DNA of 64,000 nt from Bog-756 sp963769765 (lineage in GTDB: Bacteria; Actinomycetota; Acidimicrobiia; Acidimicrobiales; RAAP-2), in the NCBI GenBank assembly GCA_963769765.1, contig CAVYNA010000005.1, forward strand, positions 220,338-284,337. The letters are read 5' to 3'. Position numbers and translations under genes: made by a program. Under the pieces are notes generated by a model that did no database searches, was not told the origin of the DNA, and saw nothing but the letters and a program-made list of their open reading frames with translations. Shown here piece after piece: positions 26,787 through 35,805 of the stretch (position 1 is the first letter of the stretch; each line of letters opens with the position of its first letter).

Positions 26787-29003
26787 TCAGGTCCACAGCG
26801 CGTCGAGGTCGACCGCGACCTTTGCGGTTCCGGCCGCGACGAACGTCGTCCGTCCGAGGGATTCGTCGGCGACCTCCAACGTGGCGAGCGCGGCGTCGTC
26901 GAGAAAGCGGCTGAGCGGCGCATAGCTGTGGCGGTCGTCGCGGGCGTGTCGATGGTGAGGCATCCGGAGCGGTGCGGAGAGGTGCAGCTCGTCCCGGGCG
27001 CGGGTCACGGCGACGTAGAGCAGTCGCTTCTCCTCCTCGAGGCCTGCCGGGGTGGAGAGTGCCATGTCGATCGGGAGGTCGCCGTCGACCAGGTGCGGGA
27101 GGTGGACCACCGTCCATTCGAGGCCCTTTGCCGAGTGGATCGTCGAGATGGTCACGTAGTCGTCGTCGAGGTGGGGTGGGCCCGCTTGATCGGTGGTCGA
27201 CGCCGGTGGGTCGAGGGTGAGCTCGGCCAGCCAGGCCGAGAGGTCGTCGGTGGCCGAAGCAGCACCCACGAGGCGTTCGAGATCGACCAGGCGCGCCGGC
27301 GCGTCCGCGTAGCGTTCGTCGAGCAGCGGTCGGAGCGCGTCCAGGACCCCTCCGGCGCGTGCGCCCGGCGTCCGCGCCGACCGGGCGGTTGCCAGGGAGG
27401 CAAGGGTGGTGGAGAGTGCGCCGCGGGTGGCGGCGGGCGCGGCGGCGACGAGCTCCGGCCAGCGTGGCAACGGGTCGGCCTCCGCGGGAGCGACGACGGC
27501 GAGGAGGTCGCGCGCACGGCTCGGACCGATGTTCCGGTGCAGGCGGAGCACCCGGTACCAGGCGACCTCGTCGTGCGGGTTGTCGAGGAGGCGGGCCGCG
27601 GCGACGAAGTCCTTCACGTGCGCGGCCTCGAGGAAGCGGAGCCCCCCGTACTTGCGGTACGGGATCTTGCGGACGGACAGTTCGATCTCGATGAGGTCGC
27701 TGTGATGTGCCGCCCGAACGAGGACCGCCTGGTCGCGGAGGCGGATACCGCGCTCGTGAGCCTCGAGGATCCTCGTGGCGACCGCCCGGGCCTCGGAGGG
27801 CGCGTCGTGGCAGCGGAGCAAGGTGGGCCGTGCGCCGGAGCCGCGGTCGCTGCACAGCTCGAGTCGCTCCTCGCCGGGGCGGACCTCGTTGGCGAGATCG
27901 AGGACCGCCTGGTGCGAGCGGAAGTTCCGATCGAGCCGGACGGTGGTGGCGTTCGGGTACGCGTCGACCATCCGGCGGAGGTGGCGGGGGTCCGAGCCGC
28001 GGAACCCGTAGATGGCCTGTGCGTCGTCCCCGACGACCGTCAGGCCGGCGCCGTCGGGCGCGAGGTGCCGGACGATATCGACCTGCAGCGAGTTGACGTC
28101 CTGGTACTCGTCGACGAGCACATGGCTGAACCGGTCGGCGAGCTCCGGGCCGAGCTCGGGGTGGAGGAGCAGGGCGCGCCACGATAACAACAAGTCGTCG
28201 AAGTCGAGCAGCGAAGAACGGCGCTTGCGGACCGTGAACTCCCGGAAGAGCGATGCGATGGCGTCGAGGTGGGGCTCGCACCACGGGTACTCGGCCGGGA
28301 CCACTTCGCGGAGGGGGCGCTCCGTGTTGATGCAACGGGAGTAGAGGTCGACCAGGGTGGCCGCCCTCGGGAACCTCGTCGCCTCGCCGACCAGTCCGTG
28401 CTCATTGCGCAGTAGATCCATGAGGTCGACCGCGCCGGCGGGGTCGAGGATGCCGAATTCCTGTGCGAGGTCGAGACAGCCGGCGTGCGCCGCCACGTGC
28501 CGGTGGGCGATTGCGTGGAAGGTGCCGCCGACCGGCTGCCTGGCGCCGCGCAGGCCGGCCAATGCGGCTGCCCGGGCGACCATGTCGTCAGCGGCCCGCC
28601 GGGTGAAGGTGAGCAGGAGGATCCGCTGTGGCGCGACGCCGCGCTCGAGGAGCCTGGCGACCCGGGCCGTCAGCGCCCGGGTCTTGCCGGTGCCGGCCCC
28701 GGCGATCACGACGAGCGGACCTTCCCCGTGGGTCGCGACCGTGAGCTGCGCCTCGTCGAGACCTGCGTCCCAGCTTCCGAGATCGAACATGTGTTCGTAG
28801 CGTAGCCGGGCGAGGGTCCAGCCGCAGATCTGCGCGTAGACGCGCATGATCTCGGGGATCGTCGTCTCGACGCTCGCTGCGACCATCCAGCCCCAGGGCT
28901 GACGCATGGAGAGGTCGCGGGTGATCCCGTCGGCCCCCTCGACCGTGTCCCACTCGAGGAAGATGTCGCTGGCCACCTGCATGGACCGCTGGCCCCGGAC
29001 CAC
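26787..29003 (-). CDS. UvrD/Rep-type superfamily 1 DNA helicase
   Basis: This 738-codon frame encodes an SF1A 3'-5' helicase. Walker A is AGAGTGKT at about 101-108, Walker B is VDEYQD, motif IV region is GDDAQAIYGFRG, and motifs V and VI are TIHSAKGLEW and LLYVAVTRARDE. It should unwind DNA in repair or recombination. Homologues normally begin about where Met72 (ATG at 28790) stands, with GLDEAQ shortly after. The first 67 codons instead resemble the C-terminus of DUF2252 proteins, so the true start may be 28790. No good ribosome site precedes either start. The C-terminal domain is shorter than in UvrD itself. Confidence 0.87.
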   Translation of the reverse strand: MVRGQRSMQVASDIFLEWDTVEGADGITRDLSMRQPWGWMVAASVETTIPEIMRVYAQICGWTLARLRYEHMFDLGSWDAGLDEAQLTVATHGEGPLVVIAGAGTGKTRALTARVARLLERGVAPQRILLLTFTRRAADDMVARAAALAGLRGARQPVGGTFHAIAHRHVAAHAGCLDLAQEFGILDPAGAVDLMDLLRNEHGLVGEATRFPRAATLVDLYSRCINTERPLREVVPAEYPWCEPHLDAIASLFREFTVRKRRSSLLDFDDLLLSWRALLLHPELGPELADRFSHVLVDEYQDVNSLQVDIVRHLAPDGAGLTVVGDDAQAIYGFRGSDPRHLRRMVDAYPNATTVRLDRNFRSHQAVLDLANEVRPGEERLELCSDRGSGARPTLLRCHDAPSEARAVATRILEAHERGIRLRDQAVLVRAAHHSDLIEIELSVRKIPYRKYGGLRFLEAAHVKDFVAAARLLDNPHDEVAWYRVLRLHRNIGPSRARDLLAVVAPAEADPLPRWPELVAAAPAATRGALSTTLASLATARSARTPGARAGGVLDALRPLLDERYADAPARLVDLERLVGAASATDDLSAWLAELTLDPPASTTDQAGPPHLDDDYVTISTIHSAKGLEWTVVHLPHLVDGDLPIDMALSTPAGLEEEKRLLYVAVTRARDELHLSAPLRMPHHRHARDDRHSYAPLSRFLDDAALATLEVADESLGRTTFVAAGTAKVAVDLDALWT
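28803..29003 (-). pseudogene. C-terminal remnant of a DUF2252 gene, in frame with the helicase
   Basis: Residues 1-67 of the helicase frame (VVRGQRSMQVASDIFLEW, then ITRDLSMRQ, then MRVYAQICGWTLAR) match what I know of the C-terminal part of DUF2252 proteins (RVVRGQRLMQ-ASDIFLGW ... CGWTLARAHARSG). The match continues a few codons upstream of the GTG (EKRCRVV), with no start codon before an in-frame TAA about 120 bases upstream. The N-terminal roughly 350 residues of the family are absent. This looks like a truncated gene abutting the helicase. Confidence 0.65.
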
Positions 29004-29127
29004 CCGGCACCTCTTTTCGGGGCGCAGGCGCAGGCGCAGGTCCGATCGTCCGGATCCATCGTGACCCGAACTGCCGGTCGTCGGAAGTTCCGAAGGTCCC
29101 GTCCCGACCCCGGTGGGCCGGAGTTAC

Positions 29128-30354
29128 CTACGGGATGCGCTTCGTGAGCACCCAGCCGTTGCCGGTCATCACCGTGTCGACTTCCGGGGCGGTGAACCCG
29201 TGACGTTCGAGGTCTGCCGCGAAGGTGCGCGGCTCGGCGAGCCCCTCGGCGTGGGGCCAGTCCGAGCCGAATAGCAGCCGTTCGAGCCCGAGCACGTCCT
29301 TGAGCTCGGCCAGGTCGTCCTCGTAGAAGGGGGCGACCCACACGTGCTCGCGGAAAGTTTCGACCGGGTCGGACGCGAAGCCCGACGGCAACTGACCATG
29401 GACCTTCTTCAGCTTCGCGACGAGTGGTGCCACCCAGGTCGCACCGGCTTCGATGCTCGCGACGCGGATCCTCGGGAAGCGGTCGAAGAGGCCGTGGCAG
29501 ACCAGGGCGGCCATCGTCTCGTAGGGCGGACGGTCCGCACCGACCACCATCCGGAACGGCGCGTGCCGGAAGGCCTGGAACTCGCCGGTCGGCTCCCAGT
29601 CCGAGAGGTACCGCCCGTAGCCGGCGTCTCCCGAGTGGATCCCGACGGTCACCCCCGCCTCGTTCACGACGGCCCAGAAGGGGTCGAAGCGCGGGTCGGC
29701 CGGGGAAACAAGGCCGGCGGGCGTATGGGCGGGACCTCCCTTGACGCACACGATGCGCGCATCGGCGTCGAGCACCCGGTTGACCTCGGCGACCGCCGCG
29801 TCGACGTCGACCAAGGTGATCATCGGGGCCGCGAAGATCCGCTCACGGTACGCGTAGCCCCAATCGTCCTCGAGCCAGCGGTTGAATGCGCCGAAGGCCG
29901 CGACGAGCGCGGGCGGGTCGTGGGCCAACGCCTCCTCCATGCCCACGCCGAGGGTGGGGAAGAGGAAGCAGCCGCCCAGGCCTTGGCGGTCCATGACCGC
30001 GAGACGCGCGTCGCGGTCGCGGTACTCCGGGCGGATCGGCTCGAGCTCGCCGAAGAGCGCGCGCATGTCCTTCGCCCCGGGGTTCCGTCCGCGGAAGTAC
30101 TCGTCGAGGCTCCCGGGTTTCGCGACCGGATCGAAGAGCGGGTTCGGGATGAACCGGTTGACCCTGCCGCCGACGAGGAGGCGCTGCCGGCCGTCGACCT
30201 CCGCCCACTGCATCGCACGCTTGGCCATGGCCGGATCGATGTGGCGGATGTAGGCGTCCGTGGCCTCGTAGTAGTGGTTGTCGGCGTCGAAGCACGCGGT
30301 GTCGACCGTCGGAGCGGCAGTGGCGTCCCGGGCATCGGACACGACCGCGGTCAC
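29128..30354 (-). CDS. Amidohydrolase-2 family protein
   Basis: This 408-residue protein has the amidohydrolase-2 layout with a CFDADNHYYE first-strand motif (Asp and His but no second His), VTVGIHSGDAGYG in the barrel and LFGSDWPHAEG at the C-terminus holding the conserved Asp and His. The PEYRDRDARLAVMDRQGL segment is typical of the large actinobacterial branch of this family. Its GTG start overlaps the stop of the upstream amidohydrolase by 4 bp, so the two are a coupled pair and may be subunits or successive enzymes. Substrate unknown. Confidence 0.82.
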   Translation of the reverse strand: MTAVVSDARDATAAPTVDTACFDADNHYYEATDAYIRHIDPAMAKRAMQWAEVDGRQRLLVGGRVNRFIPNPLFDPVAKPGSLDEYFRGRNPGAKDMRALFGELEPIRPEYRDRDARLAVMDRQGLGGCFLFPTLGVGMEEALAHDPPALVAAFGAFNRWLEDDWGYAYRERIFAAPMITLVDVDAAVAEVNRVLDADARIVCVKGGPAHTPAGLVSPADPRFDPFWAVVNEAGVTVGIHSGDAGYGRYLSDWEPTGEFQAFRHAPFRMVVGADRPPYETMAALVCHGLFDRFPRIRVASIEAGATWVAPLVAKLKKVHGQLPSGFASDPVETFREHVWVAPFYEDDLAELKDVLGLERLLFGSDWPHAEGLAEPRTFAADLERHGFTAPEVDTVMTGNGWVLTKRIP

Positions 30355-31238
30355 GACCCTCCCCCGTCGAGGCCGAGGATCCGCAACGCGTTGGTCCGCA
30401 GGAACTTCGGCCAGACCTCGTCCTTGAAGCCCACGGCGGGCATCTCGGTCATGATCCGCTCGATCGAGAGCCCCATCGGGAAGTAGCCCGCGTAGATGAT
30501 CTTGTCCGCACCCCGGGTGTTGGCGTAGTGCACGATGTCATCCGGGTAGTACTTCGGTGCGAAGGCGCTCGTGGAGTAGTGCAGGCCCGGCCACTTGAGC
30601 ATCAGCTTCACGGCCAGCTCGGTCCAGGGCTCGCAACCGTGGCGCGTCACGAAGACGAGGTCGGGGAAGTCGTACATGACCTCGTCGATGAGCTCGACGT
30701 GCTGGCAGGCGGCCTTGAGTCGTGGACCCGGCACTCCAGCGCAGCAGAAGATCGGGATGCCGAGCTCGACGCACTTGGCGTAGAGCGGGTACATCAACTT
30801 GCCGTTGATGGGCACCTGCGGGAAGGTGCCGGCGGGGAAGACGCCGACCGCCCGCACTCCCCACGTCTCGTACTCCCGGACCAATCGGCGGATGCCCTCC
30901 ATGCCGTCGTTGGGATCGGCCGTCGAGGAGGGGATGAACCGGTCGGGATGCCGCTCGAGCGCCCGGACGCCGGTTCCGGCCGGGTCGCCGACACCGATCA
31001 GGCCCTTCTCGATTCCCCAGTGGTCCATCTCGCGGAGCGTGACCCCGACCGGGTCGTCGGTTCCGGTGAGCTCCTTCTCCGGGACGTGCTTGAACATGTA
31101 CTCGGCCGGGAACGCGAACTCCTCCTTGGACTGCGCGTCCTTGGTCTGCCGGGTGATGAACCGGTAGACCTCTTTCATGTCCGGGTGGGGGAAGCCCAGC
31201 ATGGTGTCGACGATGCCGATGCCGCTCGGGATGGCCAT
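30351..31238 (-). CDS. Amidohydrolase-2 family protein, short form
   Basis: This 295-residue protein starts at ATG 31238. It is shorter than its paralogues and opens with GIVDTMLGFPHPDMKEVYRF instead of a DxHxH motif. Further on are GIPIFCCAGVPGPR in the position of the usual barrel His, VFVTRHGCEPW, and IIYAGYFPMGLSIERIM where the paralogues have a GSDYPH motif. Most metal ligands are therefore missing or altered. It may be a non-catalytic partner of the coupled downstream amidohydrolase, or use a different metal site. The family call rests on the barrel-like pattern and overall similarity. Confidence 0.75.
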   Translation of the reverse strand: MAIPSGIGIVDTMLGFPHPDMKEVYRFITRQTKDAQSKEEFAFPAEYMFKHVPEKELTGTDDPVGVTLREMDHWGIEKGLIGVGDPAGTGVRALERHPDRFIPSSTADPNDGMEGIRRLVREYETWGVRAVGVFPAGTFPQVPINGKLMYPLYAKCVELGIPIFCCAGVPGPRLKAACQHVELIDEVMYDFPDLVFVTRHGCEPWTELAVKLMLKWPGLHYSTSAFAPKYYPDDIVHYANTRGADKIIYAGYFPMGLSIERIMTEMPAVGFKDEVWPKFLRTNALRILGLDGGGS

Positions 31239-31363
31239 GTCCGTCCGGTGTCCCTTCTGCTCGGTCCGCCCAGCGCAGGGTAGCCCGGGTGCACGCGACC
31301 CGGTCAAGCTCCCCGGCGGCCGGTGGTGCCCCGGCGGGCCGCCCGGGCGCGACTGCGGCAGGT

Positions 31364-33142
31364 TCAGGTGGGGTTCGGCACCGGTGCCGTCGGCACCGCG
31401 CCGGGTGCGCACGCGCTCGGGTCCCAGGGCTGCAGCTTCGACGTGGTCGGAGTCGGCGCGGCGATTGCACCGGAGGCGACCGAGGTCGACGTCGTCGACG
31501 GCACCGTCGACGGGGTGACGGCGGTCGATGAAGACGGGACTTGTGGCGGGGGGTTGACGCTGAACTGGGTGCCGGTCACCACGGTGACCTGCGCGCCGTC
31601 GACGACCTTGGTGGGGTCGTAGGCCATGATGACCGAACCGGACATCGACCGCGCAACAGCTTCCGCGGCCGCTTGCGTCGCCGCCGCGCGCGAGCCGTAG
31701 TAGACGTAGGTCTCCGCGAGATCCCCGACCGGGGTCGTGTCCCCGACCCCGACCGTGTGGAAGCCGAGCGCGGTGAGGGCAGTTGCGGTGTTGGTCGCCT
31801 GGTTGTAGCCGCCGGTTCCGTTCATGACCGACACGGTCACCGACGACGGTGCCGGCAACGGAGCGCCGGTCATCGAGTCGGTCGCGGCGCTGATTCCGAG
31901 GAGCTGTTCGATCGCGGCCTGGTCCTGGGCGCCCGCCGGGAACTCGGAGTCCCCGTAGTAGTAGCCCTTGTAGAGGAGGCTGCCTCCTGCACCATTCGGG
32001 TCCGAGACCACCGAGACCGGAAGGGTCAGCTGGGGCACTGAGCCGATGTCCACCGAGTGGAAGTCGAGGACGAGATTGGCCATGTCGGTGACCGCCCACG
32101 ACTGGTCGAAGGTGAGGTCGCTCTTCACCGAGTTGATGAGGTTGATGTCGGCGATCGGGTCGCCCAGCCCCTGCTTGGCCACCGCACTCCCGAGCACCCG
32201 GAGGAATTCGTGGTCACGCCGGATGCGCGCGAGGTCGCTCTGGGCCTCCTGAGGCCAGGCGTAGGGGTCATTCGGGTTCGACTGCGGCGTCTCGTAGCGC
32301 AGGTGCCTGGCCCTGACCACCTCGAGGGCTTGGATACCGCTCAGGTGCACACACGCCGCCGCCTTCACATTCAGTCCGGAGCTGACCGGCTGGTTGCCGC
32401 TCACGCCACCACCTGTCGGTGCCCAGTCGAACACCGACACGGGGAACGACATGTTGATGCCGCCGAGCGCGTCGACAATGTTCGAGAACTGGTCGAAGTT
32501 GAGCGAGACCGCGTGCTGGATCGGGATGCCGAAGTCCTCCTCGATGGCCGCGACAAGTTGGGTGAGCCCCTGAAACAGGCCCGCGTCGATCTTGTTCGGT
32601 CCGTTGCTCCGCGCGTTGGGGATGAACAGGTCGCGCGGGATGGAGAGCAGGGCCAACCGGTGGTGGGCCGGATCGGCGTGGAGGATCATGATGACGTCGC
32701 TGTTCACGCCGGTCACCCCCTGCCCGCAGATGCCGTACGCGGGGTTCTGCACCTTGAGGGCGCACCGGTCGGTCGAGCCGACCATCAAGATGTTCTCGGT
32801 CCCTGCTTCCTGGCCGATGGTCAGTGCACCGGCGAGGCCCCGCACGTCGGTCCGGTTGAGGTCATGGGTGAGGTAGTAGGCGTAGCCCGCCCCGCCGCCG
32901 ATGACCACGAGCAGCACGGCCAGGGAGATCACGAGGATCCGCTTGGTCCGACGACGGCGCCGGGAGGTCGCCTTGGCTTTGCGCCGGCCGCGGCGCGTGG
33001 TTGCGCGCCGGACCTCGTCGCCGAGGGCGTCGAGCCCGTCCTGGTTGGCGACCGATCCCCGACGGCGGCCCGCTGCCATCTCGTCGCCCAGCGAGCGCAG
33101 CCTCTCTTCGCTCGTCGTGCCTCTGGACGTCTTGTCGCTCAC
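31364..33142 (-). CDS. LytR-CpsA-Psr (LCP) family cell-wall glycopolymer ligase
   Basis: This 592-residue protein starts at GTG 33142 (33199 is an alternative). A basic cytoplasmic stretch (about 50-67) precedes one transmembrane helix (about 68-91). The LCP domain follows, with GVNSDVIMILHADP and the LLSIPRDLFIP motif containing the conserved Arg-Asp for pyrophosphate-lipid binding, and later VRARHLRYE. A C-terminal LytR_C-like domain (VSVMNGTGGYNQATN onward) and a Thr/Ser/Pro tail complete it. LCP enzymes transfer polymers from polyprenyl carriers to peptidoglycan outside the membrane. It appears monocistronic. Confidence 0.9.
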   Translation of the reverse strand: MSDKTSRGTTSEERLRSLGDEMAAGRRRGSVANQDGLDALGDEVRRATTRRGRRKAKATSRRRRRTKRILVISLAVLLVVIGGGAGYAYYLTHDLNRTDVRGLAGALTIGQEAGTENILMVGSTDRCALKVQNPAYGICGQGVTGVNSDVIMILHADPAHHRLALLSIPRDLFIPNARSNGPNKIDAGLFQGLTQLVAAIEEDFGIPIQHAVSLNFDQFSNIVDALGGINMSFPVSVFDWAPTGGGVSGNQPVSSGLNVKAAACVHLSGIQALEVVRARHLRYETPQSNPNDPYAWPQEAQSDLARIRRDHEFLRVLGSAVAKQGLGDPIADINLINSVKSDLTFDQSWAVTDMANLVLDFHSVDIGSVPQLTLPVSVVSDPNGAGGSLLYKGYYYGDSEFPAGAQDQAAIEQLLGISAATDSMTGAPLPAPSSVTVSVMNGTGGYNQATNTATALTALGFHTVGVGDTTPVGDLAETYVYYGSRAAATQAAAEAVARSMSGSVIMAYDPTKVVDGAQVTVVTGTQFSVNPPPQVPSSSTAVTPSTVPSTTSTSVASGAIAAPTPTTSKLQPWDPSACAPGAVPTAPVPNPT

Positions 33143-33403
33143 TCGGTTCGGGGCTCCGGGGCTTCCAACTCGGCCGTCAGGTGACCGGCCGCACGTCACC
33201 GGGACGAAAGGGCCGCAGGTGAAAGCTCGATCGTACCGGGAAGACCGTCCCGCCAGGGGTCACCCACGGGTCGGGAGGGGACCGGTGCGCTCCCGCACGG
33301 TGCGGTGCGACGACCCCTGCAGGAACGACCGGATCTCGGCAAGGATCGCAGTCGGCGTACCTGGACGACCGCGCGTGCCGTCGGCAGAGAAGTGGAGATC
33401 GGG

Positions 33404-35701
33404 ATGGAGACCCCAGCATTCGAAGGTGTGATCGGTGACGACTGGCGGACGTCGACCCCATGGTGGCCAGACGCCGTGGCGCCCCCCGAGGGCGCGCCCA
33501 ACGTGATCCTCGTGGTGCTGGACGACGTGGGCTTCGCCCAGCTCGGCTGCTACGGATCGGACATCGCCACCCCCGCCATCGATGCGCTCGCGGACCGTGG
33601 CATCCGACTGACGAACTTCCACACCACGGCCCTGTGCTCGCCGACCCGGTCGTGCCTCCTGACCGGTCGCAACCACCATCGCAACGGTCTGGGTCGGGTC
33701 GCCGACCTGGCAGTGGGCTTTCCCGGATACAACGGCGAGGTCCCGCGCGAGAACGGCTTCCTTTCGGAGATCCTCCGCCAGGAGGGGTACGCGACCTACG
33801 CCGTCGGGAAGTGGCACCTCACGCCCGACGACGAGACGAACATGGCGGCGCCGCGCCACAGCTGGCCGCTGGCCCGCGGATTCGACCGCTGGTACGGGTT
33901 CCACGGCGGGGAGACCCATCAGTTCGTCCCGGCGCTCTACCACGACAACCACGCGATCGCACCACCAGGGCGGTTCGAGGACGGCTATCACCTGAGCGCA
34001 GACCTCGCCGACCAGGCCATCGGACAGCTCGCCGATCTCTTCGCGGTCGACCCCGATCGGCGCTTCTTCCTCTACTTCTGCACCGGCGCGTGCCACTCGC
34101 CCCACCACGCCCCCCGCGAGTGGATCGAGCGATACCGCGGGCAGTTCGACCGGGGCTGGGACGCGTGGCGGGAGGACGTGTTCTCGCGGCAGTTGCGCGA
34201 GGGGTTCTTCCCCGCCGGCGCCGAGCTCGCGCCGCGCCCGGCCTGGGTGCCCGCGTGGGAGGACGTTCCGCCGGAGCAGCAGCGGGTGTCCGCGCGATTC
34301 ATGGAATGCTTCGCCGCCTACCTGTCATACACGGACGCCCAGCTGGGGCGTGTCTTCTCCTTCCTCGAGCAGACAGGCGCGCTCGAGGACACCCTCGTGC
34401 TGCTGGTGTCCGACAACGGCGCGAGCGCAGAGGGCGGGGCGACGGGATCGATCAACGACAACCGGTTGCAGAACGTCGACCCGGCAGGTCCTGACGAGCT
34501 CGCACGCCGGATCGACGAGCTCGGCGGTCCGACCGCCCACAACAACTATCCGTGGGGCTGGACCATGGCGGGCAACACGCCCTTCAAGCGGTGGAAGCGT
34601 GAGGTCCACGAGGGTGGCGTGGCCGACCCGTGCATCGTGAGCTGGCCGGCACGCTTCGCGGGCGGCAGCGGGCTGCGCCACCAGTTCACGCACGCGATCG
34701 ACGTCCTGCCCACCGTGCTCGACCTGGCCGGCGTCCGCGCGCCCGCCTCGATCGCGTACGTGCCACAGAGCCGCCTCGACGGGGTCAGCTTCGCGTCGCT
34801 CCTCTCACCGGACGGTGCGGCGGCGACACCGCACCGGAGCACCCAGTACTTCGAGATGTTCGGGAGCCGGGCGATCTACCACGGCGGTTGGAAGGCGGTG
34901 ACCTTCAAGCCGATCGGTCCGCTCTACGGCGACGGGCTCAACTGGAACGCCCCGTTCGACGAAGACCGCTGGGAGCTCTACGACCGGACCTGCGATCCGA
35001 CGGAGCTCCACGACCTCGCCGGCGACGAGCCCGATCGGCTCGCCGAGCTGGTCGCGCGGTGGTGGAGCGAGGCACGGGACAACCAGGTCCTCCCGCTCGA
35101 CAACCGGGTGCTCCACGCACTCGTCTATCCGAAGCCCGACCGCAGAGCACCGCGGCTGGTCTGGACCTACCACCCAGGCACGTCCCCGGTCCCCGAGACC
35201 GTCGCCGCCAACGTCAAGAACCGGAGCCACGCCATCGAGGTCGATCTCACCGTGCCCGAGGGCGATCTCCCCGAGGGCGTTCTGCTCGCCCAGGGCTCCG
35301 TGCTCGGCGGATTCTCGCTGCAGCTGTTCGGGGGCCGGCCGCGCTACGTCCACAACCTCTACGGCAAGGAGCGCCACATCATCACCGCACCCGGGACAGT
35401 GGGGCCCGGCCGGCACTCGCTTGCCTACCGGTTCGAGCTCTCCGGTGCGGGTGGCCGGGGCGCGCTCGAGGTCGACGGCGAGGAGGTCGTGCACGGTGAG
35501 ATCCCTCGGTTCACGGTCATGGCCTTCAGCGCGACCGGCGCGGGGATGACCTGCGGGTACGAGCTCGGTCCCGCGGTCGGCGAGGACTACCGGGCGCCGT
35601 TCCGTTGCAGCGCCACCATCCACTCGGTCACCGTCACGCTCGCCGAGCACGTCCCGGTCAACCCGATGGTCGAGTTCGAGCGCATCATGGCGGAGCAGTA
35701 G
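33404..35701 (+). CDS. Arylsulfatase-type sulfatase
   Basis: This 765-residue type I sulfatase has the formylglycine motif CSPTRSCLLTGR at 78-89, with Cys78 to be oxidised. Metal ligands Asp40 and Asp41 (VVLDDVGF) and DNGAS, and the catalytic GKWHL, are also present. No signal peptide is seen at the ATG (33404, with AGTGGAG upstream), so it is probably cytoplasmic. About 200 C-terminal residues form a beta-rich extension (VDLTVPEGDLPEGVLLAQGS onward) common in the large actinobacterial arylsulfatases. The formylglycine-generating enzyme is not in this window. It stands alone, convergent with the thiolase operon. Confidence 0.9.
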   Translation: METPAFEGVIGDDWRTSTPWWPDAVAPPEGAPNVILVVLDDVGFAQLGCYGSDIATPAIDALADRGIRLTNFHTTALCSPTRSCLLTGRNHHRNGLGRVADLAVGFPGYNGEVPRENGFLSEILRQEGYATYAVGKWHLTPDDETNMAAPRHSWPLARGFDRWYGFHGGETHQFVPALYHDNHAIAPPGRFEDGYHLSADLADQAIGQLADLFAVDPDRRFFLYFCTGACHSPHHAPREWIERYRGQFDRGWDAWREDVFSRQLREGFFPAGAELAPRPAWVPAWEDVPPEQQRVSARFMECFAAYLSYTDAQLGRVFSFLEQTGALEDTLVLLVSDNGASAEGGATGSINDNRLQNVDPAGPDELARRIDELGGPTAHNNYPWGWTMAGNTPFKRWKREVHEGGVADPCIVSWPARFAGGSGLRHQFTHAIDVLPTVLDLAGVRAPASIAYVPQSRLDGVSFASLLSPDGAAATPHRSTQYFEMFGSRAIYHGGWKAVTFKPIGPLYGDGLNWNAPFDEDRWELYDRTCDPTELHDLAGDEPDRLAELVARWWSEARDNQVLPLDNRVLHALVYPKPDRRAPRLVWTYHPGTSPVPETVAANVKNRSHAIEVDLTVPEGDLPEGVLLAQGSVLGGFSLQLFGGRPRYVHNLYGKERHIITAPGTVGPGRHSLAYRFELSGAGGRGALEVDGEEVVHGEIPRFTVMAFSATGAGMTCGYELGPAVGEDYRAPFRCSATIHSVTVTLAEHVPVNPMVEFERIMAEQ

Positions 35702-35805
35702 CACCCGCCGCTCCTCGTCGACGAAGGCCAGCGGATTGAGTGTCCTGGCCGTGGTGGAGCGGTCAGCGCCGACCGTGCATCCCGTTTCGCTGGTACGTCA
35801 ACGTG

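Noticed and set aside
29021..29040. GCGCAG short tandem repeat
   Set aside because: Three units can arise by chance or slippage in GC-rich DNA; noted only as the edge of the DUF2252 remnant.
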